Positions 7,746 through 16,444 of a stretch of 64,000 bases of DNA are shown here, in pieces. Origin of the DNA: Thalassotalea algicola (GTDB lineage Bacteria; Pseudomonadota; Gammaproteobacteria; Enterobacterales; Alteromonadaceae). The position numbers were made by a program, and so were the translations under genes. The stretch's first letter is position 1; every line of letters starts with the position of its first letter. The notes beneath the pieces were generated by a model, which worked only from the letters and a program-made list of their open reading frames with translations, was not told the DNA's origin and did not search any database. Where the stretch lies: contig NZ_JABBXH010000002.1 in the NCBI RefSeq assembly GCF_012932965.1, forward strand, positions 768,623 through 832,622. The letters are read 5' to 3'.

Positions 7746-10700
7746 TCCGACTCTCCATATAGCGATAAAAAATGGGTAATAGATATAAAGTTGTAATGGT
7801 GGAACTTACTAAGCCGCCAATCACTACTATTGCCAATGGCTGTTGAATTTCAGCGCCAGGACCAGTAGCAAATACTAATGGCATTAAACCAAACATGGCT
7901 GTGGTCGCGGTCATTAAAACAGGACGTAAACGCCTTACCGCACCAATATTTACTCTCGTACCAATATCTGGATATTTCAATTTGTTTTGTTCGAAATAAC
8001 TTACCATTACAATACCGTTAAGTACGGCTACACCGAGCAAAGCAATAAAACCGACAGATGCAGGAATAGATAAATATTGTTCGCTAATATAAAGCGCGAA
8101 TACGCCGCCCATTAATGCAAAAGGGATATTGGCAACGATCAGACCTGAAAGAGAAATTGAACGAAAGGTTGTAAATAAAATTATGAAAATTAGCATTAGG
8201 GCTACAGGTATAACTATCATTAAATTTGCCATTGCCCGTTGCTGGTTTTCAAATTCACCGCCAAAACTAACGGTATAGCCGTTAGGCAATTTAACTTCTT
8301 GGTTGATTTTAGTTTTTAACTCTTCTACAAAACCAACAACATCACGATTTTCTACATTAGTACTGATTGAAACGAATCGTTTTCCGGTTTCTCGCTCTAT
8401 TAATAACGGTTCTTCTCTTACTTGAAGTGTGGCGATAACAGACAAGGGAAGCAATGTATTGTCGGGCATTAAGACTTTGTAATTAGCCAATTCATTAATT
8501 GAAGTCAATTGCTCAGCTTCTGAGGTTGCGCTAGTCGCCATCCTAATCGGCGTGAATTTGTTTACTTCGATAATCTCAGAAATTGAACGACCTTCTAGTT
8601 GATTAATTAAGTAGTCAGTTAAGTGACGAGTCGTCATGCCGTACTTATTGGCAATAGCCGGTTTTAACTCGATGCTAATGAATTTTCCACCTTCAATAAG
8701 CGCTGACTGTATATCTTTACTACCTGAAACTTGGCTTGTTTGTGTAGCAATATTTTCAGCCAGTTTTGCGAGCTCTGAGACATTATCACCAAAAACTTTT
8801 ATTGAAACGTCACCAGTACTCCCTGTTAACATTTCTGATATGCGCATTTGGATAGGTTGGGTAAAGTTGATGTTCATGCCTGGGTAGTCTGCTATTACTT
8901 GACGAATTGCTTCAATTAACTCTTGTTTTGTACTAAATCGCCATTGCTCAGGGGGTAATAGCTCCATAAATACGTCAGTTTCGTTTAGTCCCATTGGATC
9001 TAATCCTAGTTCATCTGAACCTGTTCGAGCCACTATTTGCACGACTTCTGGAATTCTCTCTAAAAGGGCAAGTTCTACCTGTTTGTCTATTTCTAGTGAA
9101 GCTTGGAGAGTAATACTTGGTGATTTTTCTAACTGAACAATTACGTCGCCTTCATCTAATGTAGGCATAAAGCTTTTGCCAATTTTAGTAAATAAAATTC
9201 CACTGCTAATAAGTGCCACAAGGGCTAATGAAATAACAACCATTGGAACGTTTGAAGACTTTTCTAATGAGTACTGATAGCCACGCTGAAGTAGCTGAAT
9301 TAGCTTAGGTGTTGTTTCATTTTGTTGTCTTAGTAAAAATGAAGCACATACAGGAATCACTGTTAATGATAAAACTAATGCTGATAGCATCGCGAAAACA
9401 ATGGTTAATGCGACAGGTGTGAATAACTTACCTTCAAGGCCCGCCAAGGTAAGCAAAGGTGAAAAAACAATAACGACAATCAAGGTGCCGGAAACGGTGG
9501 GAATAGCTACTTCTTTAGATGCTCGGTAAATTGTATGTAATTTTGGTAGTTGTTGATTTTCGGAGAGTCTATTTACTGTATTTTCAACCACCACGACAGA
9601 TGAGTCGACTAACATACCAATAGCAATTACTAGCCCTCCAAGGCTCATTAAATTTGCTGACAAACCGAAGTAACTCATTAAGATAAAGGTTGTTAAAGCA
9701 GCTAAAGGTAATGAAAGTGAGACCACGAGAGCTGCTCTGATATTGCCAAGGAATAGTGCTAACAAAATAATGACAAGAATAACAGCTTGGACTAAGGCGT
9801 TTGATATCGTGCCAATGGCAGTTTTTATTAAATTAGCGCGGTCATAAAACACATTGATAGTTGTGCCTTCAGGTAAGGTCGGCTGAATATGTTCAAGCTT
9901 TGTTTTTACTTTGTTGACGACATTTGCGGTATTACTATTTTTTAACGCAATAACTAAACCCTGCACTGCTTCTGTGCCATTATGTGACACAGCTCCGTAA
10001 CGAGTTAAATGACCCTGTTGAATGATTGCGACGTCTGACAGTTTAATGTTGTAGTGCTCTGACGTTTTGACTATCAGGTTTTCAATATCACTTTGGTGTT
10101 CAAACCTTCCTTGTGTTCTTACAATAATATTGTCATTTCCTTTGTTAATACGACCAATGCCGCCATTGAGGTTATTTTCTAAAATGGCATGATTGATATC
10201 GCTAAAGGAAATATCTAAACGTTGCATTTTTAAAACGTCGGGCGCTATCTCATAGGTTTTTACAAAACCACCTAAACTGTTTACATCAGCTACACCAGGC
10301 ACGGTTCTTAATAATGGCCTGATTTGCCAATCGAGAATTTCTCGACGTTGTTGTAGGCTTAAGTTAGGGTTATCTACAGTAAACATGAACATTTCACTAA
10401 GCGGCGTGCTCATTGGCGCTATACCGCCGGTAATATTGTTTGGTAGTCTAGGCCAAATGTTCATTAAACGTTCGTTAACTTGTTGTCTTGCCCAATAAAT
10501 ATCAGTACCTTCGTTAAAGTCGATTGTAATATCTGTAATGGCATATTTAGTCGTTGAACGAAGTGTTTCTTGAGAGGGGATACCGAGCAGTTCAGTTTCT
10601 ATAATTCGGGTGACTTGCGCTTCGATTTCTGTGGTTGTCATGCCTGGCGCTTTTAGTATTATTTTTACTTGCGTTGGCGAAATGTCAGGAAAGGCATCTA

Positions 10701-10806
10701 TGCTTATTTTAAACCAAGCATTTGTGCCCATTGCGATAATCAGTATTGCGACAATAACTGTAAAAGCACGCTGAACTAATGAAAAACGAATGATTGTTGC
10801 TAGCAA
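7738..10806 (-). CDS. Heavy-metal efflux RND transporter (CzcA/CusA family)
   Basis: A 1022-residue inner-membrane RND pump of normal length for the HME-RND group. Two similar halves are visible: TM1 (FSLVQRAFTVIVAILII), large periplasmic loop, TM2-6, a second periplasmic loop, and C-terminal helices ending in PIFYRYM. The TM4 signature is AIGMLVDSSVVVVEN, keeping the Asp used for proton relay. FMPTLDEGD marks the start of the second periplasmic domain. The start is a TTG at 10806, placed nine bases after AGGAG in the end of the fusion-protein gene. The metal (Cu/Ag or Zn/Co/Cd) cannot be assigned confidently. Confidence 0.92.
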   Translation of the reverse strand: MLATIIRFSLVQRAFTVIVAILIIAMGTNAWFKISIDAFPDISPTQVKIILKAPGMTTTEIEAQVTRIIETELLGIPSQETLRSTTKYAITDITIDFNEGTDIYWARQQVNERLMNIWPRLPNNITGGIAPMSTPLSEMFMFTVDNPNLSLQQRREILDWQIRPLLRTVPGVADVNSLGGFVKTYEIAPDVLKMQRLDISFSDINHAILENNLNGGIGRINKGNDNIIVRTQGRFEHQSDIENLIVKTSEHYNIKLSDVAIIQQGHLTRYGAVSHNGTEAVQGLVIALKNSNTANVVNKVKTKLEHIQPTLPEGTTINVFYDRANLIKTAIGTISNALVQAVILVIILLALFLGNIRAALVVSLSLPLAALTTFILMSYFGLSANLMSLGGLVIAIGMLVDSSVVVVENTVNRLSENQQLPKLHTIYRASKEVAIPTVSGTLIVVIVFSPLLTLAGLEGKLFTPVALTIVFAMLSALVLSLTVIPVCASFLLRQQNETTPKLIQLLQRGYQYSLEKSSNVPMVVISLALVALISSGILFTKIGKSFMPTLDEGDVIVQLEKSPSITLQASLEIDKQVELALLERIPEVVQIVARTGSDELGLDPMGLNETDVFMELLPPEQWRFSTKQELIEAIRQVIADYPGMNINFTQPIQMRISEMLTGSTGDVSIKVFGDNVSELAKLAENIATQTSQVSGSKDIQSALIEGGKFISIELKPAIANKYGMTTRHLTDYLINQLEGRSISEIIEVNKFTPIRMATSATSEAEQLTSINELANYKVLMPDNTLLPLSVIATLQVREEPLLIERETGKRFVSISTNVENRDVVGFVEELKTKINQEVKLPNGYTVSFGGEFENQQRAMANLMIVIPVALMLIFIILFTTFRSISLSGLIVANIPFALMGGVFALYISEQYLSIPASVGFIALLGVAVLNGIVMVSYFEQNKLKYPDIGTRVNIGAVRRLRPVLMTATTAMFGLMPLVFATGPGAEIQQPLAIVVIGGLVSSTITTLYLLPIFYRYMESRNV

Positions 10807-10809
10807 AAT

Positions 10810-11865
10810 TTATTCTCCTAGTCCCAAAAATAACCCTTGAGCAATACTTACTGAGCTACTAAGAACTTGAGCGTGTGAAGGTAAATTTTTGTCTTTAATA
10901 ATAAAGTTTTCACCTTGCTTGCCAATTATAGATACAGAAACTAATCGCAAGTTGCGACCATCTTTAACAGCGATATAGTCTTGGTTATTTATTTCAAAGA
11001 TCGCTTCCTTTATTACTTGTTTGGCTGAAACTTTGAATTGTGGCGTTACCTCTACTTCTTGACCGAACTGAATTTGACAGTGGTTGGAAACAGGTACAGC
11101 CCAAATTGATTGATGATAGTCTTTTACCATAGGTTCGACTTGTTGAATTTTGAGTAAACAGTTGGTTTTCGTGTCAATGAGCCCTGAAAGTGATTGGATA
11201 TTTTCCGCAGGGATATGAGCGTTAAGTACCAGGCTGTTTGGAGGCGTTATGTTAAATAGTGCACCATCTATAGAAGTTGGATTGCTTTTCGGAATGTGTA
11301 CTGTGCCAGCAATGGGACTGAGAATATCAATTGTCTCGTCATCGTTAATTCTTATCGTGTTTTTTATATGGTTAAAGTGTTCATAGTTTAGTTCTGCTTG
11401 TTTAAATGCTTTGCTGATTTCTAACCACTCTGTTGTTTTAAATGTACGTGAATCACCTGAGGCCTTAGTTGCTAGATAATACTTCTTACTATCGAGGTAT
11501 ATTGCTTTTGCTGCAGCCACTTCATCAATGAAATGATGGGCATCGGTTCCTGATACGCGCGCTACAACATCCCCCTTTTTAACGTCATCACCATTGTGTC
11601 TATAGTAACTTGCCTGTTGAACCATGAAAGGCAGAGTAACTTGGTAATTGGCGCCGTTTTTTTGCATTACGCTAGCCAAAACAGAAGCACCATTTATGTT
11701 TTGAATTGTTTTTAAATTGCTAAACGTTGTTGAAAATTTTCCCAGAGACGAAAGGGCTATTACGTTATTTTTAGTTTGATTTTCGTCGGCGTAACTCAGC
11801 TTATTGAAGCTCGTTAAACCTATAAAAACAGTGGCAAATAAATATAGCGATTTAGTTAATTTCAT
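10810..11865 (-). CDS. RND efflux periplasmic adaptor (membrane fusion protein)
   Basis: A 351-residue exported protein with a signal sequence (about residues 1-26), a barrel-sandwich/lipoyl half containing YRHNGDDVKKGDVVARVSG, a helical hairpin (about 115-165), the second half DILSPIAGTVHIPK, and a beta-barrel/membrane-proximal region ending in KNLPSHAQVLSS. The gene ends three bases before the pump start, giving fusion protein-pump order. Sequence divergence from CusB/CzcB is considerable, so the metal is not predictable. No outer-membrane factor gene lies nearby. Confidence 0.85.
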   Translation of the reverse strand: MKLTKSLYLFATVFIGLTSFNKLSYADENQTKNNVIALSSLGKFSTTFSNLKTIQNINGASVLASVMQKNGANYQVTLPFMVQQASYYRHNGDDVKKGDVVARVSGTDAHHFIDEVAAAKAIYLDSKKYYLATKASGDSRTFKTTEWLEISKAFKQAELNYEHFNHIKNTIRINDDETIDILSPIAGTVHIPKSNPTSIDGALFNITPPNSLVLNAHIPAENIQSLSGLIDTKTNCLLKIQQVEPMVKDYHQSIWAVPVSNHCQIQFGQEVEVTPQFKVSAKQVIKEAIFEINNQDYIAVKDGRNLRLVSVSIIGKQGENFIIKDKNLPSHAQVLSSSVSIAQGLFLGLGE

Positions 11866-11928
11866 GACCCGCTATTAACCTCAATATTGTTGATAGATGA
11901 ACTTAATGTTCAAAGGCAGTCGTGATCA

Positions 11929-11997
11929 TATTCGCTTTGTGGTATTTTTCATCGGGCACATGTACTTATTCGCTTTGTCTTTATCGCGCATATGTAC
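11929..11997. promoter_or_regulatory. Pair of imperfect direct repeats in divergent promoter region
   Basis: TATTCGCTTTGT begins both 11929-11965 and 11967-11997, and each copy ends in CA(C/T)ATGTAC or the like (CACATGTAC and CATATGTAC), with a shared TTTxATCG middle. The two copies sit side by side between the efflux operon (minus) and the LuxR-type gene (plus). Such placement suits binding sites for a regulator of one or both units. No binding protein is proven. Confidence 0.45.
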
Positions 11998-12025
11998 CAT
12001 AAAACGTTAATAGATTGATTTATTT

Positions 12026-12520
12026 ATGAAAGATAAGGTTATTGCCATTATTTTGGGCATTATAATGGTGTTAAATTTTTTGGATGTACTTACCGATATG
12101 TCGCTAGGTGTTCCTGTTTGGCACATAGTAGAAGAAAGTATAATAGTATTAGCTTCTGCAATTGGTTTTGTGTATTTGATAGGCGAAATAAATAGACGAG
12201 CTAAGCACATAAATTATTTAAAGGAAGAGCTTGTTAAATCTGATCATCAACTTCAAAACATTTCGGATGAAATGAAAAATGCACGGACACAGTACAGCGA
12301 ACTTATTTATCAACAGCTCTCAAAATGGCAGCTAACAAAGAGTGAAAAGGAAGTTGCTATGTTGCTTCTTAAGGGATTAAGTTTTCGGGAGATTAGTGGT
12401 GTGCGAGACACAAAGGAAAAAACAGTAAGACAACAAGCGTCTAATATCTATGAGAAAGCAAGTGTCGAGGGACGTCATGAATTTTCGGCGTGGTTTCTTG
12501 AAGATTTCATGGAAAATTAA
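12026..12520 (+). CDS. Membrane-anchored LuxR-type HTH regulator
   Basis: A 164-residue protein with two predicted N-terminal membrane helices (about residues 5-24 and 33-54), a coiled-coil linker (60-95), and a C-terminal LuxR-type helix-turn-helix (LTKSEKEVAMLLLKGLSFREIS, then TVRQQASNIYEKA). The usual receiver or autoinducer domain is absent. Being divergent from the metal-efflux operon, it may control it or itself in response to a membrane signal. The ribosome site is weak. The pairing with efflux is inferred from position only. Confidence 0.8.
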   Translation: MKDKVIAIILGIIMVLNFLDVLTDMSLGVPVWHIVEESIIVLASAIGFVYLIGEINRRAKHINYLKEELVKSDHQLQNISDEMKNARTQYSELIYQQLSKWQLTKSEKEVAMLLLKGLSFREISGVRDTKEKTVRQQASNIYEKASVEGRHEFSAWFLEDFMEN

Positions 12521-12695
12521 CCTGATATTTATTGGTTTTATTAACAGTGTTAATGTTTATTGGTTTCATAGCGGTAAACGAACGATATTCGTAACTGGTA
12601 ATACTTACGTAAAACCAAATGATAATTGATGAAGATCACTAACCATTCATAAGCCCTAGTGCATTATAAAGCTGTTGTAATTTAAAGGGGGCTTT

Positions 12696-13055
12696 ATGAT
12701 TTATCTATATCTGGGTTACTTATCCGCTCAACTATATTCTACATTTACGGTAATTCAGTCGACTTCTATGCCATTTAGCGCTTTGCTTTTTTCTATTGTT
12801 GTCTTTTTAATTTGGACATTTATACCAATAGTCGGTTATATCGTGGCGTATCTACTAGGCGCTCGACATCGCTTTACTAATGTTCAACTGTTGTTAATTG
12901 GCTGCGGTGTAGGATGGCTTGAAAACGGTGTTTTCTATTTTGATTTACTCAATAATGATCAATTAGGAATAGGTATGCTGCTAGTCGCAATTGTATTTTT
13001 TATTATTGCGTTTGATACAAATAGACATAAGTTTGGTCGCATGCTCTTTAGTTAA
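12696..13055 (+). CDS. Small integral membrane protein, unknown family
   Basis: A 119-residue, very hydrophobic protein with three or four membrane segments (about 28-55, 63-82 and 90-106) and a short basic C-terminus (NRHKFGRMLF). AAAGGGGG lies just before the ATG. I do not recognise a family. It is downstream of the LuxR-type gene by about 175 bases, in which I see a repeated TTTATTGGTTT but no gene. Confidence 0.6.
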   Translation: MIYLYLGYLSAQLYSTFTVIQSTSMPFSALLFSIVVFLIWTFIPIVGYIVAYLLGARHRFTNVQLLLIGCGVGWLENGVFYFDLLNNDQLGIGMLLVAIVFFIIAFDTNRHKFGRMLFS

Positions 13056-13114
13056 GAAAATTGCTTAGCTAATTTATTAGAGCATGCTGTTATTTGGTTA
13101 GTTGAACGTTAACG

Positions 13115-13741
13115 TTATTCCTCATCTAATAAAGGTTTTACTGTTGTTAGCCACCGTAGAATATTACTACATTGCTGAGGAACCGTTTCTTTCACCCAGC
13201 CAGCAAAGTTACAAATAACGTAGGCGTCAATATCAGCTTGTGTAAATTGTTGGCCGACTACGAATTCTCGACCGTCTAAGTGCTCATCGAGCATTTGCCA
13301 AAAAGCAGCTAAACGGATTTTTCCGCGCTCGATAAGTTCTGGTAGTTGCTTAACATTAACTTTCCCTGGTAACGCTCGGTCGGCGAAAAACTCACTGCTA
13401 TTACGAAGGATATCTGCAACAGCACTTAACCCTTCGACATAAATTTTATGTAACCAGCCAACTATTTGTGCGTATTCTTCTTTGTTAGAACCCATTAATG
13501 GCTTGTCGGGGTACATACTATCTAAATAGACGCATATTGCGATCGCGTCCGTTAGTAACTCCCCATTATCTAGTTGCAAAGCAGGTACAGTTAATGTTGG
13601 GTTTACCGCTTGAAATTCAGGGTTGAACTGCTCTTTTTCTCGTAAGTTTATTTCTTGCGTATCTATGTTTAATCCTTTGTATTTAATCATATAGCCTACA
13701 CGCATTGGGTTAGGAGCAGGTGAGAAAGTATAGAGCTTCAT
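13115..13741 (-). CDS. Glutathione S-transferase
   Basis: A 208-residue protein with an N-terminal thioredoxin-like domain (MKLYTFSPAPNPMRVGYMIKYKG; the SPAPNPMRV turn is the glutathione-site region) containing the cis-proline segment NPTLTVPALQLDNGELLTDAIAI, and an all-helical C-terminal domain with FTQADIDAYVICNFAGW. The start at 13741 follows AAGGAA; a longer in-frame extension to 13855 has no support. Cytosolic conjugation or peroxidase activity is expected; the specific substrate is unknown. Confidence 0.88.
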   Translation of the reverse strand: MKLYTFSPAPNPMRVGYMIKYKGLNIDTQEINLREKEQFNPEFQAVNPTLTVPALQLDNGELLTDAIAICVYLDSMYPDKPLMGSNKEEYAQIVGWLHKIYVEGLSAVADILRNSSEFFADRALPGKVNVKQLPELIERGKIRLAAFWQMLDEHLDGREFVVGQQFTQADIDAYVICNFAGWVKETVPQQCSNILRWLTTVKPLLDEE

Positions 13742-13855
13742 ATGTATTCCTTTATTTTTGTTAATTTGAATAATAAGCCAAGACTCATTGAGTATTGAGA
13801 ACAATTGGTTTTTAGTCAATGCTTTATAAAGTAGACAAATGCTATTTTTAAACAT

Positions 13856-13880
13856 AAAAAAAGCACTCCAAAGAGTGCTT
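13856..13880 (-). terminator. Rho-independent terminator after the coiled-coil gene
   Basis: On the minus strand the stem GCACTC pairs with GAGTGC around a four-base loop and is followed by seven T residues. It lies directly behind the stop of the coiled-coil gene at 13897. Confidence 0.8.
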
Positions 13881-13896
13881 ATAGATTACAACGGCG

Positions 13897-15690
13897 TTAG
13901 CCGCCTAATTCGGCAAGTTTCGCCTCGAGCTCTTTAACTTTAGCATTGGCTCTTTCGGCGGTATTGGTTAGGCGCTCAAACGTAGTTGTTTGATTATGTT
14001 TCATAAATTCTATTTGTTCTTTAAGCTTCACGCGTGCCTCTTTTGCATCTTGTCCGTTTGCTTTTTCTTGCGTGAGTAAGTTTTCTAATTCTCGTACTTT
14101 ACTCATTGCTTGTTCAGATTTTTGAGTTAAACGCTCCACTGTTGAAATAGAGTTGTTCTTAACGAAGTCCATTTGACTTGTAAGCTTGGTGTTTTCGTTT
14201 TGAAGTTCAATAACGCGTTGTTCGGCGCTTGAAACTTTTGCGTCTGCTTCACTGTACTCGCTTTGTTGTTTAGCAAAGGACGTTTTATCTTCTTCATGCG
14301 ATTGTATTGCTGTGGCAAGCTCTTTTTCGAGAGTTGAAATTTTTTCAGCGGCTTCAGATATAGATTGCTGCAATTGAGCGATAACATCACCAGAGCTTTC
14401 GCTTTGTTGCGTGCGTTGCTCTAATTGTTGAGTTTGCTCTGTAAGGCTTTGCTCAAGCTTAGCAACTTGTTGTGTCGATTGGCTTAGGTCATGATTTAGG
14501 CTAGAGATTTTTTCGTTTTGTTCGGCAACTTCTTTATTTAGCTCATTAATAACCACATCAGAGCCTTGTGTGGCATCACTAAGTTGATTGCTATGACGCT
14601 CATTTATTTGAGCGAGTGCATCACTATGCTCTTGATTTAATGTATTTGCTAATTCTTCATTACTTTGTTTTAACTGATTAATTTCAGTTTGATGGGAATC
14701 AATTAAACGAGTGAGTTTTTCTTCTTGTACCTGTTTAATGTTCGTTAACTCATCTGTTAACTGAGTTACTTGCGAAGCCAATGCTTCGTTTGATTGGGTA
14801 AACTCTTGTGTTAATTGGTTTGTGACATTTTCAATGGCTTCAGACTTGCTTTGCTCCGAAGACTCTTTAACTGCGGCTAACTCTTGAGTAATCTGTGAAA
14901 CTTGCGCATTTAAAGCTTCTTTTGTTTGCGTAAGTTCGCTTGTTAATTGATTGGTAACTCTTTCTACCGCTTCAGCTTGATTGTGTTCTGCTGAAGCTTT
15001 AACTGCGCTTAATTCTTCAGTTAATTGGTTAACTTGTGAACCTAATGCTTCTTTAGTTTGTTTAAGTTCTTGAGTTAATTGAGTTGTTATGTTTTCAATG
15101 GCTTCTGTTTTTCTTTGTTCGGCAGATTCTTTAACCGTTCTTAGCTCTTGCTTTAATCCTGATACGGTATCATCTCTATCACGAGTGAAGTTATTCATCA
15201 CTTGTTGATGTTTTTGGTTTTGCGCTTCTAATTCCGAATGATGACTTTCTATAGTTGTTGCAAGTTTTTGTTGAGCTTGCTCAGTAAGTTCCGCAAGTGC
15301 TTGAGTGTGCGCCAGATTTGTTTGCTCAATTGTGCCTGAAAGCTCAGATATTCTCGCTTTAGCTTTCGCTATCTCTTCTTGGAGCTGTGTATGTTCTGTT
15401 GCAAGGTGTTGCTCTACCTGCTTACCTTGTTCTATTTGACTTAAACTTCTGGCTAAAGCACTAGAAACAGCTTGATTAAGCTCAGTGTTTATTTGGTTAA
15501 TAACATGTTCACTAACGGCCAATACGCTTGAGTCACCAGTATTGCTTTCTTCACGCCATTGATTAAATAAATTGAGTATATGATTTTGCGGAGCGTCAAA
15601 GTGCTCGAGCAAAGAGCTTAGTACATTCCCTTGATTGGTCTTAGAGACTTCATCACAAAAACGTTTTACGTCTTCATATACAACAGACAC
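13897..15690 (-). CDS. Long coiled-coil protein with KfrA-like N-terminus and internal repeats
   Basis: A 597-residue protein. Residues 1-50 (VYEDVKRFCDEVSK.., VLSSLLEHF.., ILNLFNQWREE) resemble the DNA-binding N-terminal domain of plasmid KfrA-type proteins. The rest is almost pure Gln/Glu/Lys/Ser-rich coiled coil with no membrane segment. Three tandem 44-residue units (about 179-310, each starting LxxEL.xVKxSxE and ending EAL.xQVxQ) are visible, as is a second duplication near the C-terminus (about 506-540 and 559-592). The role is unknown; a structural or nucleoid-associated function is an inference. Confidence 0.75.
   Translation of the reverse strand: MSVVYEDVKRFCDEVSKTNQGNVLSSLLEHFDAPQNHILNLFNQWREESNTGDSSVLAVSEHVINQINTELNQAVSSALARSLSQIEQGKQVEQHLATEHTQLQEEIAKAKARISELSGTIEQTNLAHTQALAELTEQAQQKLATTIESHHSELEAQNQKHQQVMNNFTRDRDDTVSGLKQELRTVKESAEQRKTEAIENITTQLTQELKQTKEALGSQVNQLTEELSAVKASAEHNQAEAVERVTNQLTSELTQTKEALNAQVSQITQELAAVKESSEQSKSEAIENVTNQLTQEFTQSNEALASQVTQLTDELTNIKQVQEEKLTRLIDSHQTEINQLKQSNEELANTLNQEHSDALAQINERHSNQLSDATQGSDVVINELNKEVAEQNEKISSLNHDLSQSTQQVAKLEQSLTEQTQQLEQRTQQSESSGDVIAQLQQSISEAAEKISTLEKELATAIQSHEEDKTSFAKQQSEYSEADAKVSSAEQRVIELQNENTKLTSQMDFVKNNSISTVERLTQKSEQAMSKVRELENLLTQEKANGQDAKEARVKLKEQIEFMKHNQTTTFERLTNTAERANAKVKELEAKLAELGG
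14761..15156 (-). repeat. Three tandem 132-bp coding repeats
   Basis: Within the coiled-coil gene, residues about 179, 223 and 267 begin homologous units exactly 44 codons apart, with a fourth partial unit at about 311. The units share KESAEQ/KASAEH/KESSEQ, then EAIEN/EAVER/EAIEN, VTNQLT and the QTKEAL..QV block. A 44-residue period equals four hendecads, a known coiled-coil periodicity. Confidence 0.75.
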
Positions 15691-15903
15691 GCGACTCTTC
15701 CTTAAATTAACTTCGATTTATTTCGCCGGAAGATCCTTTTACCATAAAATTCGTAGAAAAGGAAATACTGCTTCAGATCAAATTTTGGATGATTTGACAT
15801 CTGTCTAATTTAACAATGGTTGACTGTTTAAAGTGCAGCTAACATAATCTTAAAAATTAAACGCTAAATAAGCAAAAAATATAGTTTACTGGACGTAATT
15901 ATC

Positions 15904-16380
15904 ATGGATGCAAATCAACCTCTTCATTCTATTTTGTTTGTCTGTATGGGCAACATTTGTCGCTCTCCAACAGCAGAAGCTGTATTTCGTGATAAGGCGA
16001 CGCAGGCGGGGCTTTCTTTTGAGTTAGATTCAGCGGGTACTATTGGTTCACACGCCCGAGAAAAGCCAGATCATAGAGCGATAAAAGCTGGCAACGAACG
16101 AGGCTATTCTTTTGAAGGCATTAAAGCACGGAAGGTGACGATTGAGGACTTTGATAATTTTGATCTTATTCTTGCTATGGATAACAAAAATTTAGAAGAC
16201 TTAATTGACTTTGCGCCAGTTGAGCAGCAATACAAAGTGAAATTGTTTTTAGATTTTGCCGCAAACTATGAAGAAGCTGAAGTCCCTGACCCTTATTATG
16301 GCGGTGCAGGAGGCTTTAAATTTGTGTTGGATTTAGTAGAAGATGCCAGCGATGGTTTGATCGCTACTTTGAAAAGTTAA
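15904..16380 (+). CDS. Low-molecular-weight protein tyrosine phosphatase
   Basis: A 158-residue cytosolic phosphatase carrying the family P-loop VCMGNICRSPTAEAVF near residue 14 (nucleophile Cys in CMGNICR, CX5R) and the general-acid loop EVPDPYYGG (Asp near residue 130). The length equals that of typical bacterial LMW-PTPs. It stands alone, with a hairpin terminator downstream. In other bacteria these enzymes act on tyrosine kinases of capsule systems or on arginine phosphates, but no such partner lies nearby. Confidence 0.92.
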   Translation: MDANQPLHSILFVCMGNICRSPTAEAVFRDKATQAGLSFELDSAGTIGSHAREKPDHRAIKAGNERGYSFEGIKARKVTIEDFDNFDLILAMDNKNLEDLIDFAPVEQQYKVKLFLDFAANYEEAEVPDPYYGGAGGFKFVLDLVEDASDGLIATLKS

Positions 16381-16398
16381 CCACGTTAATAAGAGTGT

Positions 16399-16426
16399 AA
16401 AAAAGGCTGCAATAGCAGCCTTTTTT
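16399..16426. terminator. Bidirectional terminator between phosphatase and aroH
   Basis: GGCTGC (16405-16410) and GCAGCC (16415-16420) flank an AATA loop, with A-runs before and T-runs after. It can serve the phosphatase on + and aroH on -. Confidence 0.85.
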
Positions 16427-16444
16427 ATCATTACTATTTTAATG

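Noticed and set aside
13742-13855. Longer N-terminal extension of the glutathione transferase
   Set aside because: The in-frame extension has no homology and no ribosome site, whereas AAGGAA precedes the inner ATG, which begins the canonical domain.
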